DNA of 64,000 bases. Origin: Mytilus galloprovincialis (lineage: Eukaryota > Mollusca > Bivalvia > Mytilida > Mytilidae). Below are positions 1-13,200 of the stretch, piece after piece (within the stretch, counting starts at the first letter, position 1; each line of letters begins with the position of its first letter). The DNA is taken from assembly GCF_965363235.1 (NCBI RefSeq), contig NC_134839.1, forward strand, positions 97,793,743 through 97,857,742, in the 5' to 3' direction. The translations under genes were made by a program, and so were the position numbers. A model generated the notes under the pieces. It was given only the letters and a program-made list of their open reading frames with translations, did not search any database and was not told where the DNA came from.

Positions 1-384
1 GTATAACAATTTGACATTATATTGCATAATTATGTTCAATTATTTACGAAATCGAATCATCTGTACGACAAATATCTTCGTGTAAAAATAAATTATGTTG
101 TTTTTTGTGTTAAAGTTTGAAAATTACAAACATAATATAGTGTTTCCATGCACAGATTATGTTTCTTGACAACGTAACTTACAGTTTCATCAGACAAAAT
201 GTTCACAATTACACAGAAATTTAACACGTTTTTTTAATTATATGTATATAGACGACCAAATGAAAGATGTTTCAGACGCCAGCATCTGATTATGTCTTTA
301 AGACAGGCACATAATAAAAGAAATTGATTTTCATTTGAAAAAGTGTTTAAAAAACATTTGATTTATTAATAATTACTTTTCCAG

Positions 385-609
385 GTTAAGACGGTCTTGA
401 AGAAAAAACTCAAAATATTCCAAGACACTCGGGCTTTAAGCACAAGATACACAAAGACATCGATGGTTCAGGATATGAGTGTCGTTGGTAGAGACAGTAT
501 AGCACCAACAAATGGTAAAAACACTTCCGGTAGGAATGGATTCCGTTTTATGTCGAATTCACAACGATTCAATGATGATGAACAGGCAGAAAGTGAAAAT
601 ATGTTGTGA
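385..609 (+). CDS. Putative 3'-terminal exon of an unidentified gene entering from the left
   Basis: A pyrimidine-rich tract ending TTTTCCAG at 384 looks like a splice acceptor. From 385 the frame reads about 75 codons (VKTVLKKKLKIFQDTRALS...) to a TGA at 607-609. The predicted tail is basic at first, then Ser/Asn-rich and acidic, ending ESENML, with no membrane segment or known motif. There is no in-frame ATG near the front, which fits an internal-acceptor exon better than a separate small gene. An AATAAA near 1250 could end the transcript. I do not recognise the family. It could also be a chance ORF. Confidence 0.4.
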   Translation, partial: VKTVLKKKLKIFQDTRALSTRYTKTSMVQDMSVVGRDSIAPTNGKNTSGRNGFRFMSNSQRFNDDEQAESENML

Positions 610-1380
610 AAACGGAGAACTGAAATACCAGTTTGGTACGTCCAAAACTAAGTCAGTAAAAGAAGGGCAAGTTGTGGGCGAACGATCTTTAAATTCGTTG
701 CTGAATGTTCGAATAATGATTAATGAGTTCTAAGCATAAATGTGTTGCCCTTAGCTTGGTACGGACTATAAAGTATGGCCGTAAGAAACTATAATTTACT
801 ATACGCGAGTAAAACAAAGGAATCCTTCAACTGAATTAACATCATCGTATATTGTTTTTGTTGGTGTTCTTGAATAATTTATTGATATTTATACATTCAG
901 AATGATCAACGTTGACTATCGTTGTCTTTGTGTCTACATGCAATGACCACGGATAAAACAAATAGAAAACACTCTGTAAATATATAGACTGAAGAGTCTT
1001 TTATCTTCATATAGTGTATAATATAACAAATTTGATACGTTTTAATAGTCAGAAGTGCACAAAATAATACTTATTGATTGCCTACTAACCATAGACAAAA
1101 AGCAGTTCATACAATGTAATACACTTCAAATGTATATATCTCATAAACATGTATAATGCACAAGCTATTATTCATGGATTATTTAAACTAATACTAGTGT
1201 GAATTGTTATAACCTGTATTAACTTGTCCACAAAATCGGTTCAAGAGGAAATAAAAGATAAGATTTATTGTCAATTCTACCTGACTACTTCTTCTAAATG
1301 TTTTGTACATGTGTTACATCCTGATATAATGCTATAGAAATGGTGATATGAAAACGTATTATATACTAAAGTAATGTGGT
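610..1380 (+). other. Possible 3' UTR and AT-rich DNA without genes
   Basis: AT-rich sequence downstream of the putative terminal exon. It contains an AATAAA near 1250 and no convincing ORF or repeat. Confidence 0.3.
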
Positions 1381-1404
1381 CAACCTAAATAATTTTCACT
1401 GTGT

Positions 1405-1720
1405 TTGTACCTATATGAGCAACACGACCGGTAACACACGAAGAGCAGGATATGCTTACCCTCTAGGAGCACTCGAGATCACCCCAAGTTTTTGGTGGGG
1501 TTCGTGCTGCTCCGTATTTCATTTTCAAAGTTGTGTTTTTTATTCTGTTGTTAGTTTGGGGGTCTTTTTATCGTTGTCAGTTTGGTGGTCTTTTTATCGT
1601 TGTCAGTTTGGTGGTCTTTTTATCGTTGTCAGTTTGGTGGTCTTTTTATCGTTGTCAGTTTGGTTGTCTTTTTATCGTTGTCAGTTTATTTTTGACCTTT
1701 GAGTATGAATTTCCTATTAG
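1405..1720 (+). repeat. Dispersed gagcaacacg-type repeat with internal 26-bp tandem array
   Basis: The block starting GAGCAACACGACCGG resembles the block at about 27980-28230 (GAGCAACATGATGGGTT). Both continue through a TTTTTGGTGGGGTTCGTG motif. Antisense relatives lie near 7508-7690 and 55345-55481. Inside this copy, from about 1553 to 1688, a 26-bp unit (GTCTTTTTATCGTTGTCAG plus GTTTGGTG) is repeated about five times. The long ORFs read here are products of the array. Confidence 0.65.
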
Positions 1721-1769
1721 TATAATTTCGCCTTTCTTATATACATTAGTCCTGCAAAATGAATAACAT

Positions 1770-4200
1770 AGCAGTAACGAAACAAATTTAAGAAACAAAA
1801 TAAACTCTGTATTTGCTAAATCGTTGACATTAGGAGAGAATGCTCAGAATGTATATTTATATCAAAACTGTCAGACTACTTTTTTAGGATTTATTGCCCT
1901 TAATAGACGAATTATACAATTGTTATTCCATTTTTGCCTATTTTTTATGCAAACTCAAATAGATATAGAGAACAGTAAATAGCAAATATTATTAATAGGA
2001 CAAAACATAAAAAATAATGAAATACCGAACTCCGAGGATAAAAAAAGAAAGCCTCTAATCAAAAACGCAAACATATCAAATGAATTGAAAACAACTGTCA
2101 TATTCCTTTCTTGGTACAGGCATTTCGTATGTAGAAAATTGTGGGTTAAACCTGGTTTTATAGTTAGCTTTACCTCTCACTTGTGTGAAAGTTGCATAAA
2201 ATTCAATTAAATTGACAACAAACAATGTGTGAACAAACCCAAAAGACATAACAGGTATATTTTAAAAATATGCGTACAGCAATCAATATTGTTTTATAAG
2301 ATAAATAAAGTAGTCAGCAGGGTCAGAGGACTACTTATTTGAGTTATTACCCTTCAATGACGTTTTAATCAATTATTGGCGTGTTTACCTTCTAGAAAAC
2401 TATAAAGTTAAGATAAGAAAAACTTTAAAAAGAACACACGAAAAGCAAGGCAAGATCTACAGTTAGTTAAGTACACAAAATCGTCAGTTGACTCTTAATG
2501 TGAGTTCTTGTTTTTTAATGACTATGTTTACAAATACTTGCATAATTGCCTGATATCTTTGAAATTTGATAGATACATAGAAACTTTGAAAAATAAATCA
2601 GCATTACAAGATCTACAAATAAATCAAGACAGTCGAAATCTTGAATTAAATCCTTTCAGGGGTTAATTGTATTGCTCTTTAATAATGATTTTTCCTATTG
2701 ATTGCGTTATTGCACATTATCTTGATCCTTATAAAAGATAGATAAGCACTTTAAATAACAAATATTACCAGCATAACAAGATCAACAAATAATTTTACTG
2801 AAATTGTAAAAAGACGCCTGACTCTTGACAGGTATTGTCCTTAACATGACTATTTAGTGTTTTGGGGAAAAACTGAAAAGGATATATAAGCACATCAAAC
2901 AGAAAAATGATCAGCAATTCAAGTTAGTTTATACCTAGGTAAGCAACACATGGTCTTTAGAGCCTCTAGTTTTCTAATTATGGATGAAGATTATCAATTT
3001 CTAAATGCATACAAAATAAAATCGGTATAAACCGTAATACCACAATCAAATATGGTTCGAATTAAGATAATAATACTTTGACCTATAATGGTTTACTTTT
3101 GTAAATTGTGACTTGGATGGAGAGTTGTCTCATTGGCAGTCATACCACATCTTCCTATATCTAATGAATAAATAAAAATAAAAGTCGAATTCACACATTA
3201 AGATTTATTTGAAATTTTAGGAATTGAGTTATATATTAGTAGACTGCAGTATGGTGACCGATGTATTCACAGGTTTTCTCTTTCGAGTTTGGAGAGGGCA
3301 AAAAGAAGTAACAAATAGTATGCTTTCCTTGAAAAAAAAATGCATTCGCTTTCAGTAGTATCTACAATATGCAAAAATGACATGAATCTGTTGTTGTTGT
3401 TGGTATCAAATAAACCATTCGTAGTTCAGAATATGGGCGGTATATGAGTCGTCAAAACTCGTGATTGATCGTACCCATTATATGAGTTTGTGACCATAAA
3501 ATATTAACGATACGATTTCAAAACTTTATTTTGGTTTACTTGTAGGTTTGCTTCGTTTTTCGAGATTGCTAACGGTAAATAGCGCTTCCAGAAGCAGAAA
3601 GACACATTGATTTGTTCCAAAGATGTATTTAATTTCAATATTCCTCGGTTTCTGTGAATTTGCAAATTGGCAAATGGACGGACAAATGAACATCAGACAG
3701 GAAGAGATGCAACAAAAATAATTTAAAACGTAGAACATAACTAAAAATATCCTGATAGGTACTTATAATGACTAACCCAATACAATTATGAAAAGAAATA
3801 ACGTTTTCACTAGTTTTATGCAAAAAAACAGAATACATTCAAGGAATTTGCTGTATTCTAACAATAATTTTAAAGGTCTTGAATACCAAATAAATCGTTT
3901 TGATAAAAGGAATTTAACGTTAAGGATATCATTACTTGTGTTTAATCCCTCCCCGCTGTTCTAATCATTGTAATTGCAACCATTATTAGTCGGCGAATTG
4001 TACGAGACATGACTCTGAATAGCAATACCAGGAGCATCATGCAAGCTAAATCTATTGAAATTAATGAAGTGGTGTATCAGGCGTAAAAGTATTTCTGAAC
4101 TTATTTTGATAAAAAAATAAACGCATTTTTGTACAATGAAGTTAAAACTTGTATCGTATTTTTTTTATTTTTTTTTTAAAGTTTTGCTGAAAGGCGACTC
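1770..4200. other. Intergenic AT-rich DNA
   Basis: No gene recognised. At about 3109-3156 there is a short antisense fragment of the repeat that is fuller at 22412-22676 (shared core AGACAACTCTCCA, with ATGTGGTATGA). The remainder shows no coding signal. Confidence 0.4.
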
Positions 4201-4214
4201 GTTGTCTTTTTTAT

Positions 4215-4485
4215 TGAATTACCTAGACTTTTTCGAATGATTTCTGACATTACTGAATAGAGTATGGTCTTGAGGAAACGATGATAGTCCGTCGGAAGGG
4301 GACGATAAGTGGCTGACCCGTGTTAAGAGAGAGCCATATTTCTTGCACGTTAAAGACACCCTTGTAGATTTCGAAAAAGAGTAGGCTAATGCCGCTACAA
4401 GGCAGCACTCGCACCCGCAAAGTGGAAAGGGATTAATATAAGTTGCAAAACTTGTTTCCCAATCCACTATAAATACATATGTTTA
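4215..4485 (+). repeat. Probable dispersed mollusc repeat (GC-richer block)
   Basis: A GC-richer island in AT-rich DNA, with phrases such as GATAGTCCGTCGGAAGGGGA and GCCGCTACAAGGCAGCACTC that I recall as recurring in mussel sequences. The recall is not a database result. The 82-codon minus-strand ORF across it has no recognisable domain. Confidence 0.4.
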
Positions 4486-5069
4486 AACTAACTAAACTAC
4501 TGAATAGAGAGAAAACGAGGAAAGTAATATAAAAATAAATAGTCATTGATAGAGTTTGAAACTGCTTATATTTTGAAATGGAATCTATTCTAAACTTTCG
4601 CAATATTAACTAGTAACATTGTGTAGCTGTTTGATTTTAATGAAGAACAGGGTCTTTTTTAACCAGGGACATGATAATTCTGTAAACAGTTCTTGATTTC
4701 GCTATAAAAAAAAAATTTGCAATCATACCACATCTTTTAATTTTTATGATGAAAGCTTTATTTTGTGGAGCAGGCGGTTTTATTCATTTACTGTTTCAAT
4801 TTCCACATAAACAGGAATAGTGCAGTAAAAACTAAAATCACAACAATACTGAACTCCCAGTAAAATTTAAAACGGAAAGTCCTTAATGAAATGGCAAAAT
4901 CAAATGATAAAACACATATAGAAAGATCAAATCATAGGGAACATGTGTAAACGACTTCGATGGGTTTTTTTAATTGCTCATAATATAATTAATAATTTAG
5001 ATAAATTACAAAATACATATTTTGATAGATTACTATCAATTTTAACATTGTAATAAAATTCTCCGTTTG

Positions 5070-5200
5070 AAAATAGAAACAGGGAAAGTGTCAAAGAGAC
5101 GACAAACCAAAGAGCAAGGCCCCAAATGGGTCTTCAACACAGTTCCGCACCCGAAAGTGGGTTTTAGCTACCCCCTAAACAAAATGTACATTTCAAAGTG
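5070..5200 (+). repeat. Copy of the AATGTGTCAAAGAGACAAC interspersed repeat
   Basis: Contains GGGAAAGTGTCAAAGAGAC followed by CCGCACCCGAAAGTGG. It is related to 61530-61690 (same strand) and to 16020-16110 and 30505-30625 (opposite strand). The family is short and dispersed, probably SINE or MITE derived. No terminal repeats were resolved. Confidence 0.6.
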
Positions 5201-5309
5201 ATGTGTAGCCAAATTATATCCCAATCCCTGAGGCTTGTGGTCAGTTACTATTTTAACATCACCCTCGACATTAGGGCATACTACAAAATATTATACAATG
5301 TATCTCTAG

Positions 5310-5480
5310 CAGGCACGAAGTAATCGTACTCAGTAATAGTAATCAGCTATAATCAATTACATTGTGCAAATGTAATCACATGGCATCAATAATCATGCAA
5401 TTTCTTATTACAATTTGAAAAAATCAGATGTAATCAATATTACTTTTATGATTACTTGCTGATTACAAATTTTGTATTCA
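5310..5480. repeat. TAATCA/TGATTA-rich imperfect inverted repeat
   Basis: GTAATCA and its complement recur many times. GTAATCAGCTATAATCAATTA at the left mirrors GATTACTTGCTGATTAC at the right, so the block can fold back on itself. It looks like an eroded foldback MITE. No target-site duplication was resolved. Confidence 0.4.
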
Positions 5481-7276
5481 AAAATACTTTTTGATAATCA
5501 ATGTAAAAAGTGTTTTCTATGATTGGTCATATCTTATATATAACAAGTTAAGTGTAACCGAGTTGGACATGTAGAGCGGAAATGTGTGATTCATTTTTCA
5601 AACAGTTTCTTAAAAGAATTTACAAATGTTTCATTGTGAGATTGAGTCCTTATGATACATGAATATGCTTTAAAAGCATTTTATGTTCCCTGATGGAATA
5701 CTTCTATTAAACCACTCCAATTTTAAATTAGTTTACACATAATAAAATTAACTACAGGGAAATTAAATAGCATAGAACATTTAAGGAATTTAGTTACAAT
5801 TGTAACTTTGTAATAATCAGCATAAATGAATCCACTTAATTATTAATGAAATTCATTTTAATTTGTTACATTTAGTTTTAATTTTGTTTTCCATGAATAC
5901 TTCAATATGTGCTGTCTAACTACAGCTAATTTAATCAAATTTATGCATTATGAAAATAACTACTTATAACTTTATTGATATTGCAATTAAGACGGTTGAT
6001 TATTTTAACCTAAGCTCACCAATTGTTTGTCAAAAATATTGACGAAGTGATTACACCTGTAAAAACATATTTATGTGTCAGTTATGTCCCAACAGTCGTT
6101 TTGGTATTTGCGATATTTGAACATTGGTAAAAGACTTTCGCCTTAATCTATTCAAAGCCACACATGGATGTTACTTTTCTTGTCAACTTCAGAAATTTTA
6201 TATATCAGTTATAATGACAGGAAATTAAAAAACTAGTTATCTTTTGTAGGTCATCATTAGATTAGACATATATCATTGTAAGTGGGAAGTATCAAGTTCA
6301 ACCCTTTTTGTAAAGCTGACTTTGAATTAACACGTAACTCGTGGTTGTGTATTTCATTAAATATGTTGATTAATGAAATAAAATATAATAGAGGGGCGTA
6401 AGTCACCCAATGGATATTCAAACTCGCAATTTCATTCCAACTGACAACGACTACAAGAACCGTTTTTCTAAACACAATTTTAAAAATTAAGACTGTGCAA
6501 TAAGAACACCACCCAACACCGAAGTGATCTTAGGTGCTCTGAAATGGTTTATTATCATATGATAGTAGCATACAAACATACACCCATACATATTAAATAT
6601 GATATTTTCCGGACCGTCAAAAATACCCGGCTTATAATTTGTTACGAAAGATGCGCGTTTCGTCTATATAAGAAAATATTTTTGGCTACAAAACAAAACA
6701 CCAATTTTTCTACACAAGAAAATGTCTGTACCAAGTCAGGAATAGACAGTTGTTATAGATTCGTTTGGTGTGTCTGAGCTTTTGATTTTGTCACTCGATT
6801 GGGACTTTTTTTTATATTTTCCTCGGAGTTCAGTATTTTTGTGATTTTACTTTTTGAAAGCATGCAATCAATTCAAAAGTGTTGTGTCATATGTGGACAA
6901 TGCTATCTCAGCCTGGGGTAGAAAATCTGTGATTGGAATAATGTTATAAACAGATATTTTTTCAGAAAATGACAGTATCAAGGATAATCATGACAACCTT
7001 AACGTAAATATTCGGCTTTGGTTCTCGTCTTTTAAGATCAAAAGATATATTCTGTGATGACTATGTACATTAAGTTTGATAGGAATGTCAAAACTTTTCG
7101 TATTAGTGTTGACAATAATTTGACCGGCCCCATATGTCATCATTGCATAGACTTGCACAGCTTCATTTTTAAAGAAACTAGTAATTCTCAATAAAATGAA
7201 AAAAGCAGTTTGTTTTGGGTGATATATTTTAAATGTTCAAATGTTTGCTGACAAACTGCCATTATTTCATTTCAGC
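5480..7276. other. Intergenic DNA downstream of the amidinotransferase gene
   Basis: No gene recognised. The right part, just below 7277, should hold the 3' UTR of the minus-strand amidinotransferase gene. I found no canonical AATAAA on that strand. Confidence 0.35.
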
Positions 7277-10200
7277 TTAGTCAAAATTTGGGAAATAACT
7301 TTTACGGTCTCCACGACGACGTATATCACTCGTTACACAATGTATTCCTCCGCCAAATCCGTATACATCTCTGAATGGTACTCTTAGACATTTGATACCT
7401 TCAAAAAATAAAAAAAAAACATCAAAATTAACAAAGCATGAATTTCACTATAAAGATTTACAATTTATTTATCGCGTGTCCTGAAAACTTTTATGTAAAT
7501 AAACAGCAGAAGTTATCAGAGGGATATTCAAACTCTTTAGTCGATGACAAACTGACAACGCCAACAAAAAACGTAAAGTGACCAAAAATAAACATAGAAA
7601 ACTAACAGAAGACTGAGCAACACAAGCACCACCAAGATACGGTGGTGCTGCGTAAAGGTAAGCAGATCCTGTTCTACATGTGGTACTCAGCTTTAATCAT
7701 AAACAATAAACAGAAAAATAGAAATCAATGGAAATTATCTTTTTACCAAATATCAAAATTGAGTTTTCCTATTTTACAAAATAATACGATACTGATCCCT
7801 TTGCAATAAATACTCATTAAGTTACATGAAATTTAATAAAATAATGTTAATTTGATATGAAACAGGCGAATCAATAATGAAAACAAATTATAGAAATGAG
7901 AGTTCTTTTGTCATATTTTAATTATTTCTGGTATGATACGTGATACAGGAAATACACCTTAGGTATAAGGGAAACAAATATGATACAGATGGATTGATAC
8001 AAGAAAATGTATTCGGAGAGAATACACATAGGTTAACATTTACACTTGTCTGCAAGCTTTGCAACACACACTAAAAAACTTGAGGTCATCAAGTTAAACA
8101 ATAGACAAGAGTCAAAACACTATGTAAAGCTCTAAACTGATCCTTATCCAAAAAATCTGCTATAAATACCAAAACAAAAATAAAAACAATACAACATTTA
8201 GTCCTGGTATCTTTGATGAGTTTATTAACAAACATATGTTGAACACATTTTACAAATATTAACGGACCATGTGATTTTTATTTAATGTACCTTCTGTAGG
8301 GCAAGTTTAACAAGACCGACATCATTTTTTGAAGAACATTCTTAAATCCATAATGATTGAAAATTCCCAAACGTAAGAGAATTTTTTGCTCTTATCATAA
8401 ATGCAATCCATCAAAAAGTATGGACTTAGTAGTTACCAAAATTAACAAAATAGAATAATTCGAGTCCGTCTAAAATATTAGTGACCTATACAATTGATAT
8501 GATATTTGTGCTGAAGTTGCTTCAGTATGAAGGAAATTTATTAGGCCAGATAATACATACTATGTTTTCCATATATCAAATCAAAAATTTCTACGTTTAT
8601 TACATTAAGAACCAGTAAAAACTTCAAAATATAATATACTTGGTAAGATATCTCCTCTGTTTAAAGTAAAAAATCTAGTCACTAGTTTCATTTGACATAT
8701 CTTCATGCTTTGTTTATTATGTGTGTGGGTGTGAGATCTGTTTGATAGACTCTGTTAAATGTATTCACATAATTTTTGAGTAGACAACAATCATTTGTTG
8801 AGACTGCAAGCTAACCTCTATAGTCTTTTTGCTATCTGCGTCTATTGGTTGGTGCATTCCCATTTCATTCACATGTTGTATATTTGTTTTTCTTAATACT
8901 TGCTTGTGTGCATGCTAAATTTAAACTTTTTCTGTGACTAAAAACTGTTTAAAGTAACTTTAACTTTACTTGTAAAAAAGAAGACGCCATGTTTACCTAG
9001 TGATTCTAAATAGTTGATGGTTGGTATTTCTGTTTCTTCAACAATAGCCCTGTCAGGACTCACAAGAAGAAGATTCATACATAACCAATAACTTGATTGA
9101 CATAGTTCTGGTATTTTGGTTGTGAACGGCATTGGAGCACTTTGAATCTACAAAATTAGATATATATTTTTGGTGATTAAAGGCAACAACAGTATACTGC
9201 GGTTCAATAGTCATAAATCGATTAGGCGAAAACAATTCCGGGTTACAAACTAAATCCGAGGGAAACACATCAATTGTAATACTTATGATATCAACGGAAC
9301 AACAGAAACACTGAACTGCAACAAAACAAATGCCAACATACATAGAAATGGACTATTTGATAACAACTGCCATATAAATTTATGGGTCGAACCTGGTGTT
9401 ATGGATGGCCAAATCTCCCGCTTATATGGTAATGTTAAAAAAGTATTTCGCTTAAAGGACATTTTTTGACAGAAAAATAGTACAAACAAACAAAAGAATA
9501 CTCAGCAAAGAGAAATGTATAAATATATAATGTAATAATACAGCACGGGGCATTGTTGGCCAATTGGTTTCAGTGAGGTTGTGAGTTCGAATTCCGCACG
9601 GGGCAGGTGCAATCGAATCCAATCTTTCTTGACTAGGATTGTCAGTTTTCTATGGAAGGTATGTGGTTCTCTCGGGGTAATCTGGCTCCCCCCACCAATA
9701 AAAACTGACCGCCACGAAATATGCAATAGTGATGAAAGTGGCATTTAACACCCATCAAACAATCAATCAATAGTACATTATAGTATGTAATCCGCAAAAT
9801 AATAACAGATTTGGTAATACTCACTTCCCAATTTGATCCACTGAAAATCCTTTCCTTATCTGCTGGTGCAATGGGGCGCTCTGGGCAGTTCATTAAAATA
9901 CCTTTCCTTTCATTTGTGGGAGGAACTAAAGGTATTAAACTACAATCTGAAAAGTAAAAATTGGAAACAAATGATATTTGCAAATTCCAGTTAAAGTAAA
10001 ATCGAGAATTATGGATGAATCAAATATCAAAATTTAAATATGAATAACTAACCTATATGTACAGGTGAAAGGTCGCCTGGAAAATGTATTTCGTGCACTC
10101 TATAACCACGTGACTTGGTGTGGCGGCGTAACCATTCTATACCTTTTCTGTTAGTAGTAAATGAGTTTTGTACCACCAAATCTTTTCCCAGTCTTAAAAC

Positions 10201-13200
10201 ATCAGCTGCATCAAAAACCTAGAAAGATTTACATGCTTTTAACTCGTTAGCAAAGAGGTGCTGTTACGAAATAGTTATGTTTTCTATCAAACTGTTTTCA
10301 ATTAAATTGTATGTTTTGAATAGCATGCAACTCTTACTGTCTTTGTGAAATAATTAATGGTTATTGACAACTACCGTTTTAGGTGACTTTCAGTTCTTCA
10401 ATTTTTCTATTTTGAATCATTGATGAATTGTCCAGCACGCTTACAGCAAAATTTTAATTTTACATAGTTAAAATTTTCGAATATAATAGGAAACGTTATG
10501 TAGTTGAGCATTTTATAATTTCACGTTAGATTTTTATGAAAAGATGTCTTCTTCTTTTCTGAGTTACTCCCTCCATTTTAGGAGCACCTGTGTAACACCG
10601 AGACAGAAGCTACTAATTTGACATTCAAACTTTATGGAAGCAGAACTAACGTAGCAAACTAATCAAAACTATAAATATAATGCACCAGTGCATAACAGTT
10701 TGAGAATCACGAACCAAAGCTATGTTATCATTATAAACATTTCAAGTAATCTTCAAGCCGAGCTCGAGCGGGTTTTTTTCTAATACATGCATAAAGTGTC
10801 TTGTATTGACAAGTAATACTGTACTTTGGTGAAGTTGTACTTTAAGATTCTTAAGAGAATAGTTTAACCTGGAATATTGCACTGTCTATATCATACATTG
10901 GTGTGTTCTTAAGATGATAGTGGTATCTCTAACCTTTATGTACTGAGGTGTATTTTCAAACAACTGTGTTATTTCATTCTCAACTATATAAATATGTCAG
11001 TATATAAACTTAGTATCTATGTTTCCACATTCATTTTTATAATTTCATGCTTGCATCACAACTGAAGATTGACCAATCAGATAATTAGATTGTGTTTATC
11101 TATTTGAATATTGGAGTTGAAGCGGTGGCAAATCCTCGGGTTTTACCATATATAGGTACACAAACTTAAAACTCAATTTATTTTGTGTTGAATCATTAAA
11201 ATTAAATTTGAGATCGTTTTTTCAAATCTCCTCATCATATTAGACATGTGTTTTAAAAATCTTTGTGATATCTTTTACCGTTTGGTTTTAAATTGGAATT
11301 AAAAATTGTATTTTCCCATAGTGTTTGAGGTAAAATCCAGAGAATTTCACCTCCTTGAAATTTAAAATGCCAGGATGTTCAAAAATATGTTATTGTATTA
11401 GACAGTGAAATCTGCGTCCTCAGGTTATTGTCGATGTTTTTTTAGTGAATGATTAAATTTGGCGACCGTTGTCCGATCTTTTCCCCTCACAGATACCTAA
11501 CCTTTCTACTTTACCTAAAACCAACTTAATTATTATGTTTATAAAAACCACTGTGAGGCAAAAAGGTGGTTTATAAGTTCATACTTCTAAATGACAAGTT
11601 GTTGTTGTGGTCATTTTTTAAACGTGATATATTGTGTTGAGGAATACAAATTATGTTTATTGTAAGGGCGTTTTTCAATAAAAACGTTTTTTTCCGCCTA
11701 GCCACTTTAAAAAAAATGTGTAAGTAATTTTTTGTGCAGTCAGTACATTGAATTAGATTTAACATTTTTAAGCAAAGAAACAGTTTATTTTTAGAGGGAT
11801 TGATAAGATATTGACTCCTGAATGGTCCAAAACAACCAAAATGGCATGTCCCTAGACCGCCTGTTCAACATTCATACTCTAAAATATCGTAAAAAAATTA
11901 AGAAATAAATGTTATTTTTACTTTACATAAGTTCTTTAATAATTCGTATGTTCAGAGCCAACATATTTTAATAAACAGCTTTCAATATAGGATTTTTAAT
12001 TTCAGAAGGTGTGTCCCTCACAAAATGTCCACTACGAAACGAAGTCATTAAAATTTGCCAATAAACAGTTTTATAAAATCAATGTAATTTTTGTTTGCAG
12101 GACATATACACATTAGGGTCTTACAAAAGAAGTGATGCTTTTATGACGGCAATTAAACTGTTGGTAAGAAAAATTGAGCACATCAAAAGGACCAGAGTGA
12201 TACCGTATTTTTGTTCATGTCCACTACGAAACGGGTCAAATCTCCTTCAGTATCTGGTTTTAAAATTATGAAAAAAATATCAGTGTACAGCTTAATAAAT
12301 GCTTTGATGAATACAATCAGTCTTGTTACTATTGCAATATAGGGATTGTGGGGGGGGGGAAATAAAACATGCGAATATGTCCCCTACGAAACGGTCCCCT
12401 ACGAAACAAGTACGGGAGAAAAACGTTTCGTAGTAGCCCGTAAATGATTGCCTAAAGAACGATATTCTCTTGAATTACATAACTTTCTTATTATTAGTAT
12501 ATATTGACATCAAATGCCAACCATCAAATTAGCATGATACAAATGTATACAAAAGGTTCTATGAATTGTGTATCATCTTGAGCATTTAGTCCAATGCTTG
12601 ACCACGAGTGCTGTTTTATAGAAAAATGTAAAAATCACAAAAATACTGAACTCCGTGAAAAATTCAAAGAAGTGTTTTGTTTTTCAAACCCTGGTTCTTT
12701 TAAACCTAACTAATTCTCAAAGTTCATAAATCAAGAATCAGATCACAAAACTTCACCTGTAAACAAAAACAATCGACATTCTAGTATAATCATCAACCAA
12801 TATTTACAAACTTACGGGTTCCGTTTCATTTGTAACGTATTTATAACTCTCAATCCAGTCTTTTCTTTCCTTTGATTTGTCATCCCAAGGAAAATCTAAG
12901 TTGTACATAGAGTCTGCCATGGTTGGTTTAGGAGCATTCGTCCATAACATATTCTTATCCTTTTCCCATATGTCATTCAAAATCTTCCTGTTATAATTTA
13001 AAAAAGAAACAGTTTTACGATTTTTTAAGTAAATTCGAACTCATAATGTATCTTCCTTATACAGTTCATCTGAACTATTACATTATGTCTCCCCCACATA
13101 TAACTTTATTTTGTAATTGCTTTGATTGTATAGCTCAAATTTTGGGCACCATTCTTCTGTGTGTAATTGTTATGTGCGGATGTCGACGAGAACGGACGTC

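Noticed and set aside
1376-1766. Two overlapping ORFs rich in Phe, Leu, Ser and Val
   Set aside because: Both read through the 26-bp tandem array in different frames; no sign of coding selection.
9581-9595. B-box-like GAGTTCGAATTCC as a tRNA gene
   Set aside because: No cloverleaf can be built around it. It is the remnant tRNA head of a SINE.
9502-9983. ORFs over the SINE and amidinotransferase exon 5
   Set aside because: The 113-codon ORF simply reads exon 5 into its introns. The other is SINE sequence.
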